Of a stretch of 64,000 bases of DNA, positions 1-11,586 are shown in pieces. A model generated the notes under the pieces. The model was not told the DNA's origin. It saw nothing but the letters and a program-made list of their open reading frames with translations, and did no database searches. The position numbers were made by a program, and so were the translations under genes. Numbering within the stretch: the first letter of the stretch is position 1; every line of letters begins with the position of its first letter. Source of the DNA: Bergeyella_A cardium (GTDB lineage: Bacteria > Bacteroidota > Bacteroidia > Flavobacteriales > Weeksellaceae); the NCBI RefSeq assembly GCF_030012605.2, contig NZ_CP114055.2; one strand, given 5' to 3'.

Positions 1-82
1 CCAGCATTTCCTTTATTATCTTTCTCCCCTAATTTTTTTCATATTCATTATCAATTATTTATATAATAGGGTTAATAAAATA

Positions 83-115
83 TTTGTTGATTAGTATTAA
101 ATATGTTTATTTTTG
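83..115 (+). promoter_or_regulatory. rRNA promoter P1 (upstream)
   Basis: A Bacteroidota-type promoter is visible: TTG at 87-89, an 18-nt spacer, then TATTTTTG at 108-115, matching TAnnTTTG. It lies about 305 nt before the 16S gene, in the 420-nt gap at the left edge, which otherwise shows no gene. Confidence 0.6.
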
Positions 116-241
116 CGGTCCCATTGAGGGGGGAGCAGGAGTGATATTTGATATAAGGCAGGTTTTATATACTACATAGGTGGTATTTGGAGGGCGATTT
201 TTAGGGCTTTGGAAAAAAGTTTTAAAAAAGTTTTGAAAAAA

Positions 242-272
242 TTTGCTAGTAAATAAAAAAGTATTATTTTTG
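242..272 (+). promoter_or_regulatory. rRNA promoter P2 (proximal)
   Basis: TTTG at 242-245, a 19-nt spacer and TATTTTTG at 265-272 give an excellent match to the flavobacterial sigma-A consensus. Transcription would start near 279, about 140 nt before the mature 16S end. Together with P1 it gives tandem promoters, as is usual for rRNA operons. Confidence 0.75.
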
Positions 273-420
273 CACTCGCAAATCTGGAACGGGATATAGT
301 TTTTGGGATTTGTAAGGAATAGAGATCATTGATAGAAAACAGATACAACCAAGTAAGGAAAAACTAGAGCGTACATACGAAAGTATGAGAACTTTGAGTG
401 AGTCCAGGTTAAAAAACTTT

Positions 421-1948
<1,528 letters not shown>

Positions 1949-2131
1949 AGAGACTTAAACGTCAAAAAGAAACAAGAAAGAGACTTGCTTAAAAGTTGAG
2001 CGCTTTAGTTTTTACTTTGGTTGATATTGAAAAATAGAATAAAAAACCCCTAAGGATTAGTATGAGGGATTTGAGATTTTAGATTAGGAATTTTAGCTTA
2101 GTTTAAAGTTTAAGATTTAAAATTAGGATGA

Positions 2132-2205
2132 AGTCTCGTAGCTCAGCTGGTTAGAGCGCTACACTGATAATGTAGAGGTCGGCAGTTCGAGCCTGCCCGA
2201 GACTA
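2132..2205 (+). tRNA. tRNA-Ile (anticodon GAT)
   Basis: A cloverleaf can be folded with acceptor arms AGTCTCG and CGAGACT, D-arm GCTCAGCTGGTTAGAGC, anticodon loop CTGATAA and T-arm GGCAGTTCGAGCCTGCC. CCA is not encoded. It lies in the 16S-23S spacer, its usual place. Confidence 0.97.
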
Positions 2206-2218
2206 CTAAGGATTTAGC

Positions 2219-2292
2219 GGGGAATTAGCTCAGCTGGCTAGAGCGCCTGCCTTGCACGCAGGAGGTCAAGGGTTCGACTCCCTTATTCTCCA
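2219..2292 (+). tRNA. tRNA-Ala (anticodon TGC)
   Basis: Acceptor arms GGGGAAT and ATTCTCC (one G-U pair), anticodon loop CTTGCAC and a T-arm with GGTTCGACTCC are all visible. It is the second tRNA in the 16S-23S spacer, 13 nt after tRNA-Ile. Confidence 0.97.
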
Positions 2293-2492
2293 CAGGAGCT
2301 CAGGGATTAAGAATTTTAATTTTTGGGTTATAAGCTAGAAGTTTTAGGAAAAACAGGGACTAAGTATGAGCATACTGCCTGTTGCTTAGAATGGAAGGCG
2401 AGAATACAGATCATTGACATTTACGGTAAAGACATCACAAAGAGAAAACCGAGCACTTATAAGTGCTTGAGTAACCTTAAAAGAGGAAAGAA

Positions 2493-5225
<2,733 letters not shown>

Positions 5226-5313
5226 TTATAGCCTTGGTTGTTTGGGTATTTATAAGTGCGATAATAGGTTTTGTCTTTGTGGTTGTTTTTTACTGCTAAA
5301 ATAAAGGTATTTA

Positions 5314-5417
<104 letters not shown>

Positions 5418-5438
5418 TTTTTATAATTATTCATTAAG

Positions 5439-5472
5439 AGGTTCTTTATCGTACGATAAAGAACCTTTTTTT
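5439..5472 (+). terminator. rRNA operon terminator
   Basis: A perfect 28-nt palindrome (5439-5466, arms AGGTTCTTTATCG and its complement) is followed by a T run to 5472. It sits 22 nt after 5S. Confidence 0.9.
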
Positions 5473-5555
5473 GTTGGGGGGGTCATTGCCCCTTTTATTA
5501 TTAAATAATGGGAGTGTTTTTCTTAGTGTTGATTTTTGGATTTTTAGCTTTTAGG

Positions 5556-5812
5556 ATAACTACTTCATCAAAAACTGACAATAGTTCACTAAAAAGGTGA
5601 ACTACTTCACTAAATACTGACAATAGTTTACCAAAAAGGTGAACTACTTCACCAAAAAGCTGAACTACTTTACCAAATACTGACAATAGTTCAGCAAAAA
5701 GGTAAACTACTTTACCAAAAACTGACAATAGTTCAGCAAAAAGGTGAACTACTTCACCAAAAACTGACAATAGTTCACCAAAAAGGTAAACTACTTTACC
5801 AAAAACTGACAT
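5556..5812. repeat. Tandem 21/42-bp hairpin minisatellite
   Basis: The 450-nt gap between the rRNA operon and the LOG gene holds about six 42-bp units, each made of two related 21-bp halves (AACTACTTCACCAAAAA and ATAGTTCACCAAAAA types). Units contain small inverted repeats such as GGTGAACTACTTCACC and GGTAAACTACTTTACC. On the minus strand the array is open and would encode a 14-residue repeat, but there is no sign of a start signal or of a matching family, so I treat it as non-coding. Confidence 0.85.
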
Positions 5813-5900
5813 ATATCTTAGATATAGAGGCGTTAGCGGGTAATTGGAAGGATGAAGGGGAGGAAATTATGGTGTTCGGAGCCTAAAAATTATTTTGCAG

Positions 5901-5908
5901 TATATTTG
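5901..5908 (+). promoter_or_regulatory. Putative -7 box for the LOG-family gene
   Basis: TATATTTG matches TAnnTTTG, 24 nt before the start codon at 5932. The -33 element is not clear. Confidence 0.45.
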
Positions 5909-5931
5909 GAGCTTTATTAATAAAGAATAAG

Positions 5932-6690
5932 ATGGAAAAAATTAAGCGTGGAAAAGGTTATATAAACCAAAAAGTGAGGGAAGATGAACTGGATCAAAAG
6001 GTGAAGAACAGCTTCCGAGAGAAGACTTGGGATGAGACCGTTACCAAAGATAGCTGGATGGTTTTTAGAATAATGTCTGAATTTGTGGAAGGCTATGAAA
6101 CCCTTACCAAGATTGGTCCTTGTGTTTCTATTTTTGGCTCTGCAAGGCTGAAGGAGGGGACTAAATACTACAATATGGCAGAGGAAATTGCTGAAAAAAT
6201 TACCCGTGAGCTTGGCTTTGGTATTATAACAGGAGGTGGTCCTGGTATAATGGAAGCTGGTAACCGAGGGGCACATAATATGGGAGGGAAATCTATCGGA
6301 TTAAATATAGAATTGCCATTTGAGCAGCATTTTAATCCATATATAGATAAGAATTACTCTATAGATTTCAATTATTTCTTTATAAGAAAGGTGATGTTTG
6401 TGAAATATTCTCAGGCATTTATAGTAATGCCAGGTGGCTTTGGTACATTGGACGAGCTTTCGGAGGCTATTACTTTGATTCAAACAAATAAGATTGGAAA
6501 ATTTCCTATTATACTTGTGGGTTCGGAATTTTGGAATGGCTTGTTAGATTGGTTTAAGGATACATTAGTAAAACAGGGAATGATAAAAGAAGAAGACCTT
6601 TCAATTTATAGAGTAGTAGATTCAGCAGATGAAGTTGTAGCTCATATTAAGGATTTCTATGATAAATACACAGTGAATGTGAATTTTTAA
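5932..6690 (+). CDS. LOG family (TIGR00730) Rossmann-fold protein
   Basis: This 252-residue protein belongs to the LOG/lysine-decarboxylase-like family. Characterised members are phosphoribohydrolases that release bases such as cytokinins from nucleoside 5'-monophosphates. The glycine-rich nucleotide loop (GGGPGIMEAGNRGA, residues 101-114) and the family signature PGGFGTLDE (167-175) with its catalytic glutamate are intact. No signal peptide is seen, so it should be cytosolic. The N-terminal 50 residues are charged and longer than in the shortest LOG proteins. It is the first gene after the rRNA operon and is followed 57 nt later by a small exported protein. The substrate is not predictable from sequence. 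Confidence 0.88.
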   Translation: MEKIKRGKGYINQKVREDELDQKVKNSFREKTWDETVTKDSWMVFRIMSEFVEGYETLTKIGPCVSIFGSARLKEGTKYYNMAEEIAEKITRELGFGIITGGGPGIMEAGNRGAHNMGGKSIGLNIELPFEQHFNPYIDKNYSIDFNYFFIRKVMFVKYSQAFIVMPGGFGTLDELSEAITLIQTNKIGKFPIILVGSEFWNGLLDWFKDTLVKQGMIKEEDLSIYRVVDSADEVVAHIKDFYDKYTVNVNF

Positions 6691-6747
6691 TTGGCATATC
6701 ATTTGAGAATAGTACATTTGCTGTTAAATAATATTAAAATTTTTGAG

Positions 6748-7218
6748 ATGAAAAAAGTATTATATATTCTCGGAGGTATTTTTGTACTCATTATGATGAG
6801 TTTTATGCCGGCGGATTTCTTCTCTTCTATGACTAAGGTAGATTATGTAGAAGGTAGTAAGACTTTGAAATTTACTACTAAAATGAATGCCGAGCATATC
6901 TCCAATGCGATAAGAGTACAGACCAATGCACCGAATTTTGGCTCTGAAGCAGAGAAATATGTAGGCAGAACTTTTACGGTGAGTGTAAATGGAGTAGCGA
7001 AAAGCCTAACTTTTACAGGTAGCCAAGTAAATGGAGAAACCCTATGGGTATATTTTGAAGCAGGAGGCGTGAGCGATATGAGTAGTATCAAGATAAAAAA
7101 TACCATTCTCCTTGATGTCTATCCTAAACAGTTTAATGTTGTGAATATCGCATACAAAGGGCAACAAAAAACGATGAATTTCTTAAAAGGAAAAGAGACA
7201 AATGAGGTATCTTTCTAA
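6748..7218 (+). CDS. Small exported protein, possibly DUF6702 family
   Basis: The protein has 156 residues when started at the ATG at 6748; an upstream in-frame TTG directly after the preceding stop is rejected because it would bury the signal peptide. The N-terminus (MKKVLYILGGIFVLIMMSFMP) is a signal sequence or membrane anchor. The remainder looks like a small beta-rich domain with no cysteines. Overall pattern and the ending (KNTILLDVYPKQFNVVNI...) resemble the flavobacterial DUF6702 family, but this is by eye only. It probably acts in the periplasm or at the membrane; the function is unknown. It lies between the LOG gene and the AI-2E type gene, 23 nt before the latter. Confidence 0.6.
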   Translation: MKKVLYILGGIFVLIMMSFMPADFFSSMTKVDYVEGSKTLKFTTKMNAEHISNAIRVQTNAPNFGSEAEKYVGRTFTVSVNGVAKSLTFTGSQVNGETLWVYFEAGGVSDMSSIKIKNTILLDVYPKQFNVVNIAYKGQQKTMNFLKGKETNEVSF

Positions 7219-7241
7219 GACAAAAAAAATTCCTATTTTCT

Positions 7242-8312
7242 ATGCTGAATAACGAGAGACAAATTAGCTCAACAGTAATAAAACAGGTAGCTTTATTGGC
7301 AATTATATTGACACTAAGCTACCTGATATGTTCTAACCTGTCTATGTTCATCCCCTCTGTACTTGGAGCAGCTACACTCTACATAATGTGCAGAGATTTT
7401 AATTTCTACTTACAGAGAAAGAGGCAGTGGAAACCGATGTGGGCATCATTATTTATTCTGTTTCAGAGCCTTGTGGTGCTCATAATACCCGTGTACTTCT
7501 TTGCGGATTCCTTGATTGTGCGGATTATTAATTCTCAACAGTATCTGGAGCAGTTAAGCGATTTCCTCAATAAAATACAGGAATATATCTATTCCCAAAC
7601 GGGGGTAGATGTTCTTAGCAAGGATAATATCACAAAAATCCAGAGCTTGGCAGCACAGCTTTCTACTGAGATTGTAAGCACTACGGTGAATATGGTTACC
7701 ATTGTTTCGTCTATGTACTTCATCCTTTACTTTATGTTTGCAAATGCTCGTCAGTTTGAGCATGCACTGATGACAGCCATTCCTTTTAAAAGAGCAAATA
7801 CAGACCTTATTGGGCAGAAGTTCAGAAAGCTCGTTATTGCCAATGCTGTAGGTATTCCTGTAGTGGCTTTGGGACAGGGTATCGTTGCACTTATCGGTTA
7901 CTTTATTTTTGGAGCACCGAGCCCTATGTTTCTCTTTGGTCTTACGGCTATTGCTTCTATGATTCCCATTGTGGGAGGTGCTATAGTCTATATTCCTGTT
8001 TCGATTTTTATGGTAGCACAGGGAGATAGCACAGGGGGAGTGCTGCTGGCACTTTACTGCCTTGTAGTGGTAGGGCTTACCGATAATGTTCTCAGATTTA
8101 CCCTCCTGAAAAAGTTGGAAGATATCCATCCGCTTAATACTGTTTTTGGAATTATAATGGGTATGAACCTTTTTGGCTTTATGGGCTTGGTCTTTGGACC
8201 TATTATGGTCTCTATTACGGTGCTTCTTATTCAGATTTATAAAGATGAATTTCTTAGTGGTGATGATGAGCCAATTTCAAGCCCCAAGGAGGGAGAGATA
8301 AATAATCAATAG
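7242..8312 (+). CDS. AI-2E family transporter (PerM/DUF20)
   Basis: This 356-residue multi-pass membrane protein has about eight hydrophobic segments: two close pairs at the N-terminus, a long soluble middle segment (about residues 90-145) and a C-terminal helix cluster. That is the layout of the PerM/AI-2E exporter family. The C-terminal part carries the typical proline/glycine block (SMIPIVGGAIVYIPVS) and HPLNTVFGIIMG followed by FGPIM. Family members have been linked to autoinducer-2 export, Na+/H+ exchange or permease roles, so the substrate is open. It is followed 2 nt later by a DUF3820 gene, which suggests co-transcription. Confidence 0.88.
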   Translation: MLNNERQISSTVIKQVALLAIILTLSYLICSNLSMFIPSVLGAATLYIMCRDFNFYLQRKRQWKPMWASLFILFQSLVVLIIPVYFFADSLIVRIINSQQYLEQLSDFLNKIQEYIYSQTGVDVLSKDNITKIQSLAAQLSTEIVSTTVNMVTIVSSMYFILYFMFANARQFEHALMTAIPFKRANTDLIGQKFRKLVIANAVGIPVVALGQGIVALIGYFIFGAPSPMFLFGLTAIASMIPIVGGAIVYIPVSIFMVAQGDSTGGVLLALYCLVVVGLTDNVLRFTLLKKLEDIHPLNTVFGIIMGMNLFGFMGLVFGPIMVSITVLLIQIYKDEFLSGDDEPISSPKEGEINNQ

Positions 8313-8314
8313 AG

Positions 8315-8545
8315 ATGAATACAGGTATAGACCCCAGTATTTTAAAGGAAATTTGTAAAGTGAAAATGCCCTTTGGGAAGTATAAGGGGCATATTCTTGC
8401 GGATTTGCCTATCTCTTACCTTGAATGGTTTCTCAGGAATGGAGGCTTCCCCAAAGGCAGGCTCGGTATGCAACTGGCAACGGTTTATGAGATTAAACTC
8501 AATGGCTTGGAGGGCCTCCTGAGTACCATAAAGCAGAGCTTATAG
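8315..8545 (+). CDS. DUF3820 family protein
   Basis: A 76-residue protein with the DUF3820 pattern: MPFGKYKGHILADLPISYL, then a WF and a glycine-rich segment. The family is annotated as putative quorum-sensing-regulated virulence factor in some genomes, but no activity is established; the fold is related to parts of exonuclease-associated small domains. It starts 2 nt after the AI-2E transporter stop, so it is probably translated from the same message. No signal peptide is present. It ends about 50 nt before prfA, which has its own -7 box. Confidence 0.8.
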   Translation: MNTGIDPSILKEICKVKMPFGKYKGHILADLPISYLEWFLRNGGFPKGRLGMQLATVYEIKLNGLEGLLSTIKQSL

Positions 8546-8571
8546 CGGTTTTTAATTCTGCCAATTATCAG

Positions 8572-8579
8572 TATCTTTG
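8572..8579 (+). promoter_or_regulatory. prfA -7 box
   Basis: TATCTTTG matches TAnnTTTG and lies 19 nt before the prfA start codon. Confidence 0.6.
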
Positions 8580-8598
8580 CCCGCGAAAAATTTTAAAG

Positions 8599-9675
8599 AT
8601 GTCAAAGTCATTAATTCCAAAGTTAGAAGCTATCAAGCAACGATATAATGAAGTCGCAGATCTCATCATTCAGCCCGATGTAATATCCGACCAGAAGAAA
8701 TACTCTCAGCTCAATAAAGAGTACAGTGATTTGGGGAAAATCGTACGCGTATATGATGAGTACAAGCAAGCACTTGACACTATTTCCGAATCTGATGAAA
8801 TTATTGCCGATGGTTCAGATAAAGATTTGGTAGATTTAGCAAAAATGGAAAAGCAAGAGGCTTTGGCTAAAATCCCCCAGTTTGAAGAAGACCTTAAATA
8901 TCTCCTCATCCCCAAAGACCCTGCCGATGATAAGAATGTGATCGTAGAATTGCGTGCAGGTACGGGGGGAGACGAGGCTGCAATCTTCGTGGAAGATATC
9001 TACCGAATGTATGCAATGTACTTTAAACAAAAAGGCTGGAAGCACGAGATTACAGATTCCAATGAAGCATCAAAAGGCTATAAAGAGCTTATAATGAAAG
9101 TAGAGGGAGATGGCGTATATGGCATTATGAAGTTTGAATCTGGTGTGCACAGGGTGCAAAGGGTACCCGAAACCGAGTCTCAGGGGCGTGTGCATACTTC
9201 AGCAATTACCGTAGCGGTACTCCCCGAAGCAGAAGAAGTAGATGTGGAGATCAACCCAGCCGATATAGAGATGCAGACCTCCCGATCAGGGGGTGCTGGT
9301 GGACAGAATGTAAATAAAGTGGAAACCAAAGTACAGCTTACCCATAAGCCATCGGGTATTGTGGTGGTTTGCCAGCAGGCGCGCTCTCAACTTGCCAACC
9401 GTGAGCTCGCAATGGAAATGCTCCGCGCAAAACTCTACGATATAAAGCTCCAGGAAGTGGTAGGAGACATTGCTGCACAGAGGAAGACAATGGTCTCTAC
9501 GGGAGACCGCTCTGCAAAGATTAAAACCTATAACTATCCGCAGGGGAGGGTTACAGACCATAGAATCAATAAATCTATCTACAACCTCGATTCCTATATG
9601 AATGGTGATATCCAAGAGATGCTCGATGCTGTAATAATGGCAGAAAACGCCGAGAAGATGAAAGGAGAAGAATAG
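8599..9675 (+). CDS. prfA: Peptide chain release factor 1
   Basis: The 358-residue protein is a full-length RF1, which recognises UAA and UAG and triggers peptide release. The catalytic GGQ is at residues 234-236 inside SRSGGAGGQNVNKVET. The recognition tripeptide of the P-x-T type (residues 190-192, in RVPETESQGRVHTSA) marks it as RF1, not RF2. No programmed frameshift is present. It has its own -7 box and a strong terminator straight after the stop, so it is probably a single-gene unit. The usual partner prmC is not adjacent. Confidence 0.97.
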   Translation: MSKSLIPKLEAIKQRYNEVADLIIQPDVISDQKKYSQLNKEYSDLGKIVRVYDEYKQALDTISESDEIIADGSDKDLVDLAKMEKQEALAKIPQFEEDLKYLLIPKDPADDKNVIVELRAGTGGDEAAIFVEDIYRMYAMYFKQKGWKHEITDSNEASKGYKELIMKVEGDGVYGIMKFESGVHRVQRVPETESQGRVHTSAITVAVLPEAEEVDVEINPADIEMQTSRSGGAGGQNVNKVETKVQLTHKPSGIVVVCQQARSQLANRELAMEMLRAKLYDIKLQEVVGDIAAQRKTMVSTGDRSAKIKTYNYPQGRVTDHRINKSIYNLDSYMNGDIQEMLDAVIMAENAEKMKGEE

Positions 9676-9702
9676 AACATATATTGCTAATAGCTATTAG
9701 TT

Positions 9703-9738
9703 AAAAGCCAGTTGCCAGTTATCAGCAACTGGCTTTTT
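9703..9738 (+). terminator. prfA terminator
   Basis: AAAAGCCAGTTGC (9703-9715), a loop, GCAACTGGCTTT and a T run form a clear intrinsic terminator. The stem shares the AAAAGCCA word with the dispersed intergenic repeat family. Confidence 0.8.
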
Positions 9739-9764
9739 TAGAGATGAAAGTCCCATTTTTTAAA

Positions 9765-10075
9765 AACGCAGTCAGTTTTTAAAAAAAAGGCAGTCAGTTT
9801 TTTTTGCTTTCTCTGTGGGGTTTGGAAATCAATAACTTACAAAGGTGTTTTTTTAGGCTTTAGGCAGTAAGTGGCAATTGGCTTATAGCAGGTTAGTTTG
9901 TCCTAAGTGCCTCACCGGTTACGGTGCGGCTACGGTCTAAGTGCCTGCCACGCCAGTGGCTAAGTGTGTCCCACAGTGGGTGGCTTCTAGCTTCTAGCTA
10001 TTAGCAAGCAGCTAAAAGCCAATCGCCAGTAGCTTACTGCCTACTGCTTATAGCCTACTGCCATCCGCCAGTGTT
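9765..10075. repeat. Dispersed hairpin-module repeat cluster
   Basis: The 435-nt gap between prfA and the next gene contains two direct copies of GCAGTCAGTTTTT (9769 and 9791) and then a tract of modules. The modules pair short stems around small loops (CACCGgttaCGGTG, CCACgccaGTGG, CCCACaGTGGG), often introduced by TAAGTG, and are followed by GCTAAAAGCC-like words. No open frame of note is present. Confidence 0.75.
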
Positions 10076-10110
10076 TAAATTTTTTCTTACTTTTAGCCAA
10101 AATTTAGCAA

Positions 10111-11514
10111 ATGGTTTTAAGCAGGATTTGGAGTGCCTTTATCATTATAGCGGTAGTGGTAGCGAGTTTTAAGTATATGCTTTCGGGCAATTATCAGACG
10201 ATTTATAATGATATGGTAGTTGGTAAAAGCGGAGATACGGTACAGATAGCACAGAAGCTCGTAGTGGATTTGCCATTTGATGCAAAGGAAAAGTTTAAGG
10301 AGAGCCATAACTTTTCGGATGGTAAAATTCACTACCGATACAATCCAACCGATGAAACCGTGAAAATATACAGAATACAGGAAACCGATGGGGTGATTGG
10401 CACCAGCCAAACGGCAGTGAATATCTGTATAGGGCTTATCGGGATTATGACGCTCTTTATGGGCTTTATGTCCATCGCTGAGAAAGCTGGAGGCATCAAT
10501 CTCCTCTCGCGGCTGATACAGCCGTTCTTCTCCCGTCTCTTTCCTGAAGTACCGAAGAACCACCCTGCTTTTGGGCATATGCTGATGAACTTCTCGGCAA
10601 ACCTTCTCGGCTTGGATAATGCCGCAACACCTTTTGGGCTGAAAGCAATGGAAAGCCTGCAAAGCATTAATCCAAATAAAGACAAGGCGAGCAATTCTCA
10701 GATAATGTTCTTGTGCTTGCACGCAGGGGGAATGACGCTCATCCCAGTATCTATTATTGCCATTCGCGCATCTATGGGCTCGGTAACGCCTACGGACATC
10801 TTCCTTCCGTGTATGATTGCTACCTTTTCTGCTACTCTGGCAGCGATGATTATTGTGTCTCTCTATCAAAGGCTCAATTTGCTTCAGCCCGTTGTGCTGG
10901 CGTATATCGGAGGTATTTCGGTGATTATTGCTCTACTGGTAATGTATCTGGTACATCTGAGCAAGGATGAGCTGGATACTTTCAGTAAAGTACTGAGCAA
11001 TGGATTGATTTTGCTGATTTTCCTCGCCATTGTGCTTGGAGGAATCTATAAGCGAATTAATATTTTTGATGCCTTTATAGAAGGAGCAAAGGAGGGATTT
11101 ACTACTTGCGTAAAGATTATTCCGTATTTGGTGGGGATGCTTATCGCGATTTCTATGCTCCGAACTTCAGGAGTATTTGATGTGGTGATAGAGGGAATGA
11201 AGTGGCTGGCTGGCGTAGCCAACCTTGATGCGAGATTCGTAGATGGGCTGCCCACAGCGCTTATAAAACCTCTCTCTGGCTCTGGTGCAAGAGGAATGAT
11301 GATTGATACGATGTCGGCATTTGGGGCGGATAGTTTTCAAGGAAGGCTCTCGGCAGTGCTACAAGGGAGCTCAGATACTACATTCTATGTAATAGCGGTG
11401 TATTTCGGAGCTATTGGCATTAAAAACACCCGATATACGGTAACGGCAATGCTGTTAGCAGATTTAGTGGGCATCATTACTTCGGTTGTGCTGGCGTATC
11501 TATTCTTTAGCTAA
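10111..11514 (+). CDS. Nucleoside recognition domain membrane protein (SpmA/SpmB-like fusion)
   Basis: The 467-residue protein has about ten membrane segments and two copies of the Gate/nucleoside-recognition domain, the first around residues 100-215 (with NLLGLDNAATPFGLKAM) and the second in the C-terminal third (with GSGARGMMIDTM and GSSDTTFYV). This is the layout of fused SpmA-SpmB 'spore maturation' proteins found in non-spore-formers. A short extracytoplasmic segment lies between the first helix and residue 95. Transport of a nucleoside-like solute has been proposed for the family but is not proven. It stands alone after a repeat-filled gap and is followed by an M16 peptidase. Confidence 0.87.
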   Translation: MVLSRIWSAFIIIAVVVASFKYMLSGNYQTIYNDMVVGKSGDTVQIAQKLVVDLPFDAKEKFKESHNFSDGKIHYRYNPTDETVKIYRIQETDGVIGTSQTAVNICIGLIGIMTLFMGFMSIAEKAGGINLLSRLIQPFFSRLFPEVPKNHPAFGHMLMNFSANLLGLDNAATPFGLKAMESLQSINPNKDKASNSQIMFLCLHAGGMTLIPVSIIAIRASMGSVTPTDIFLPCMIATFSATLAAMIIVSLYQRLNLLQPVVLAYIGGISVIIALLVMYLVHLSKDELDTFSKVLSNGLILLIFLAIVLGGIYKRINIFDAFIEGAKEGFTTCVKIIPYLVGMLIAISMLRTSGVFDVVIEGMKWLAGVANLDARFVDGLPTALIKPLSGSGARGMMIDTMSAFGADSFQGRLSAVLQGSSDTTFYVIAVYFGAIGIKNTRYTVTAMLLADLVGIITSVVLAYLFFS

Positions 11515-11586
11515 TAGAAAATTTTAAGCAAAGAGATTGTAACATTTACTATATAATAAAGTCTAATTATTCAAATTTTTGAAACT

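Noticed and set aside
5501..5812. Minus-strand 103-residue frame with a 14-residue repeat (VFGEVVHLF type)
   Set aside because: It is a by-product of a 42-bp tandem repeat (42 = 14 codons) and has no promoter, start context or non-repeat part.
5556..5812. CRISPR array
   Set aside because: Units are contiguous, there are no unique spacers, and no cas genes lie nearby. The same holds for the arrays at 22151, 31950, 58761 and 62397.
6691..6747. TTG start for the small exported protein
   Set aside because: It would place 19 residues before a typical signal peptide; the ATG at 6748 is better.
10117..10869. 250-residue minus-strand ORF
   Set aside because: It is the antisense shadow of the nucleoside-recognition gene and has a composition unlike a protein (rich in R, H and C).
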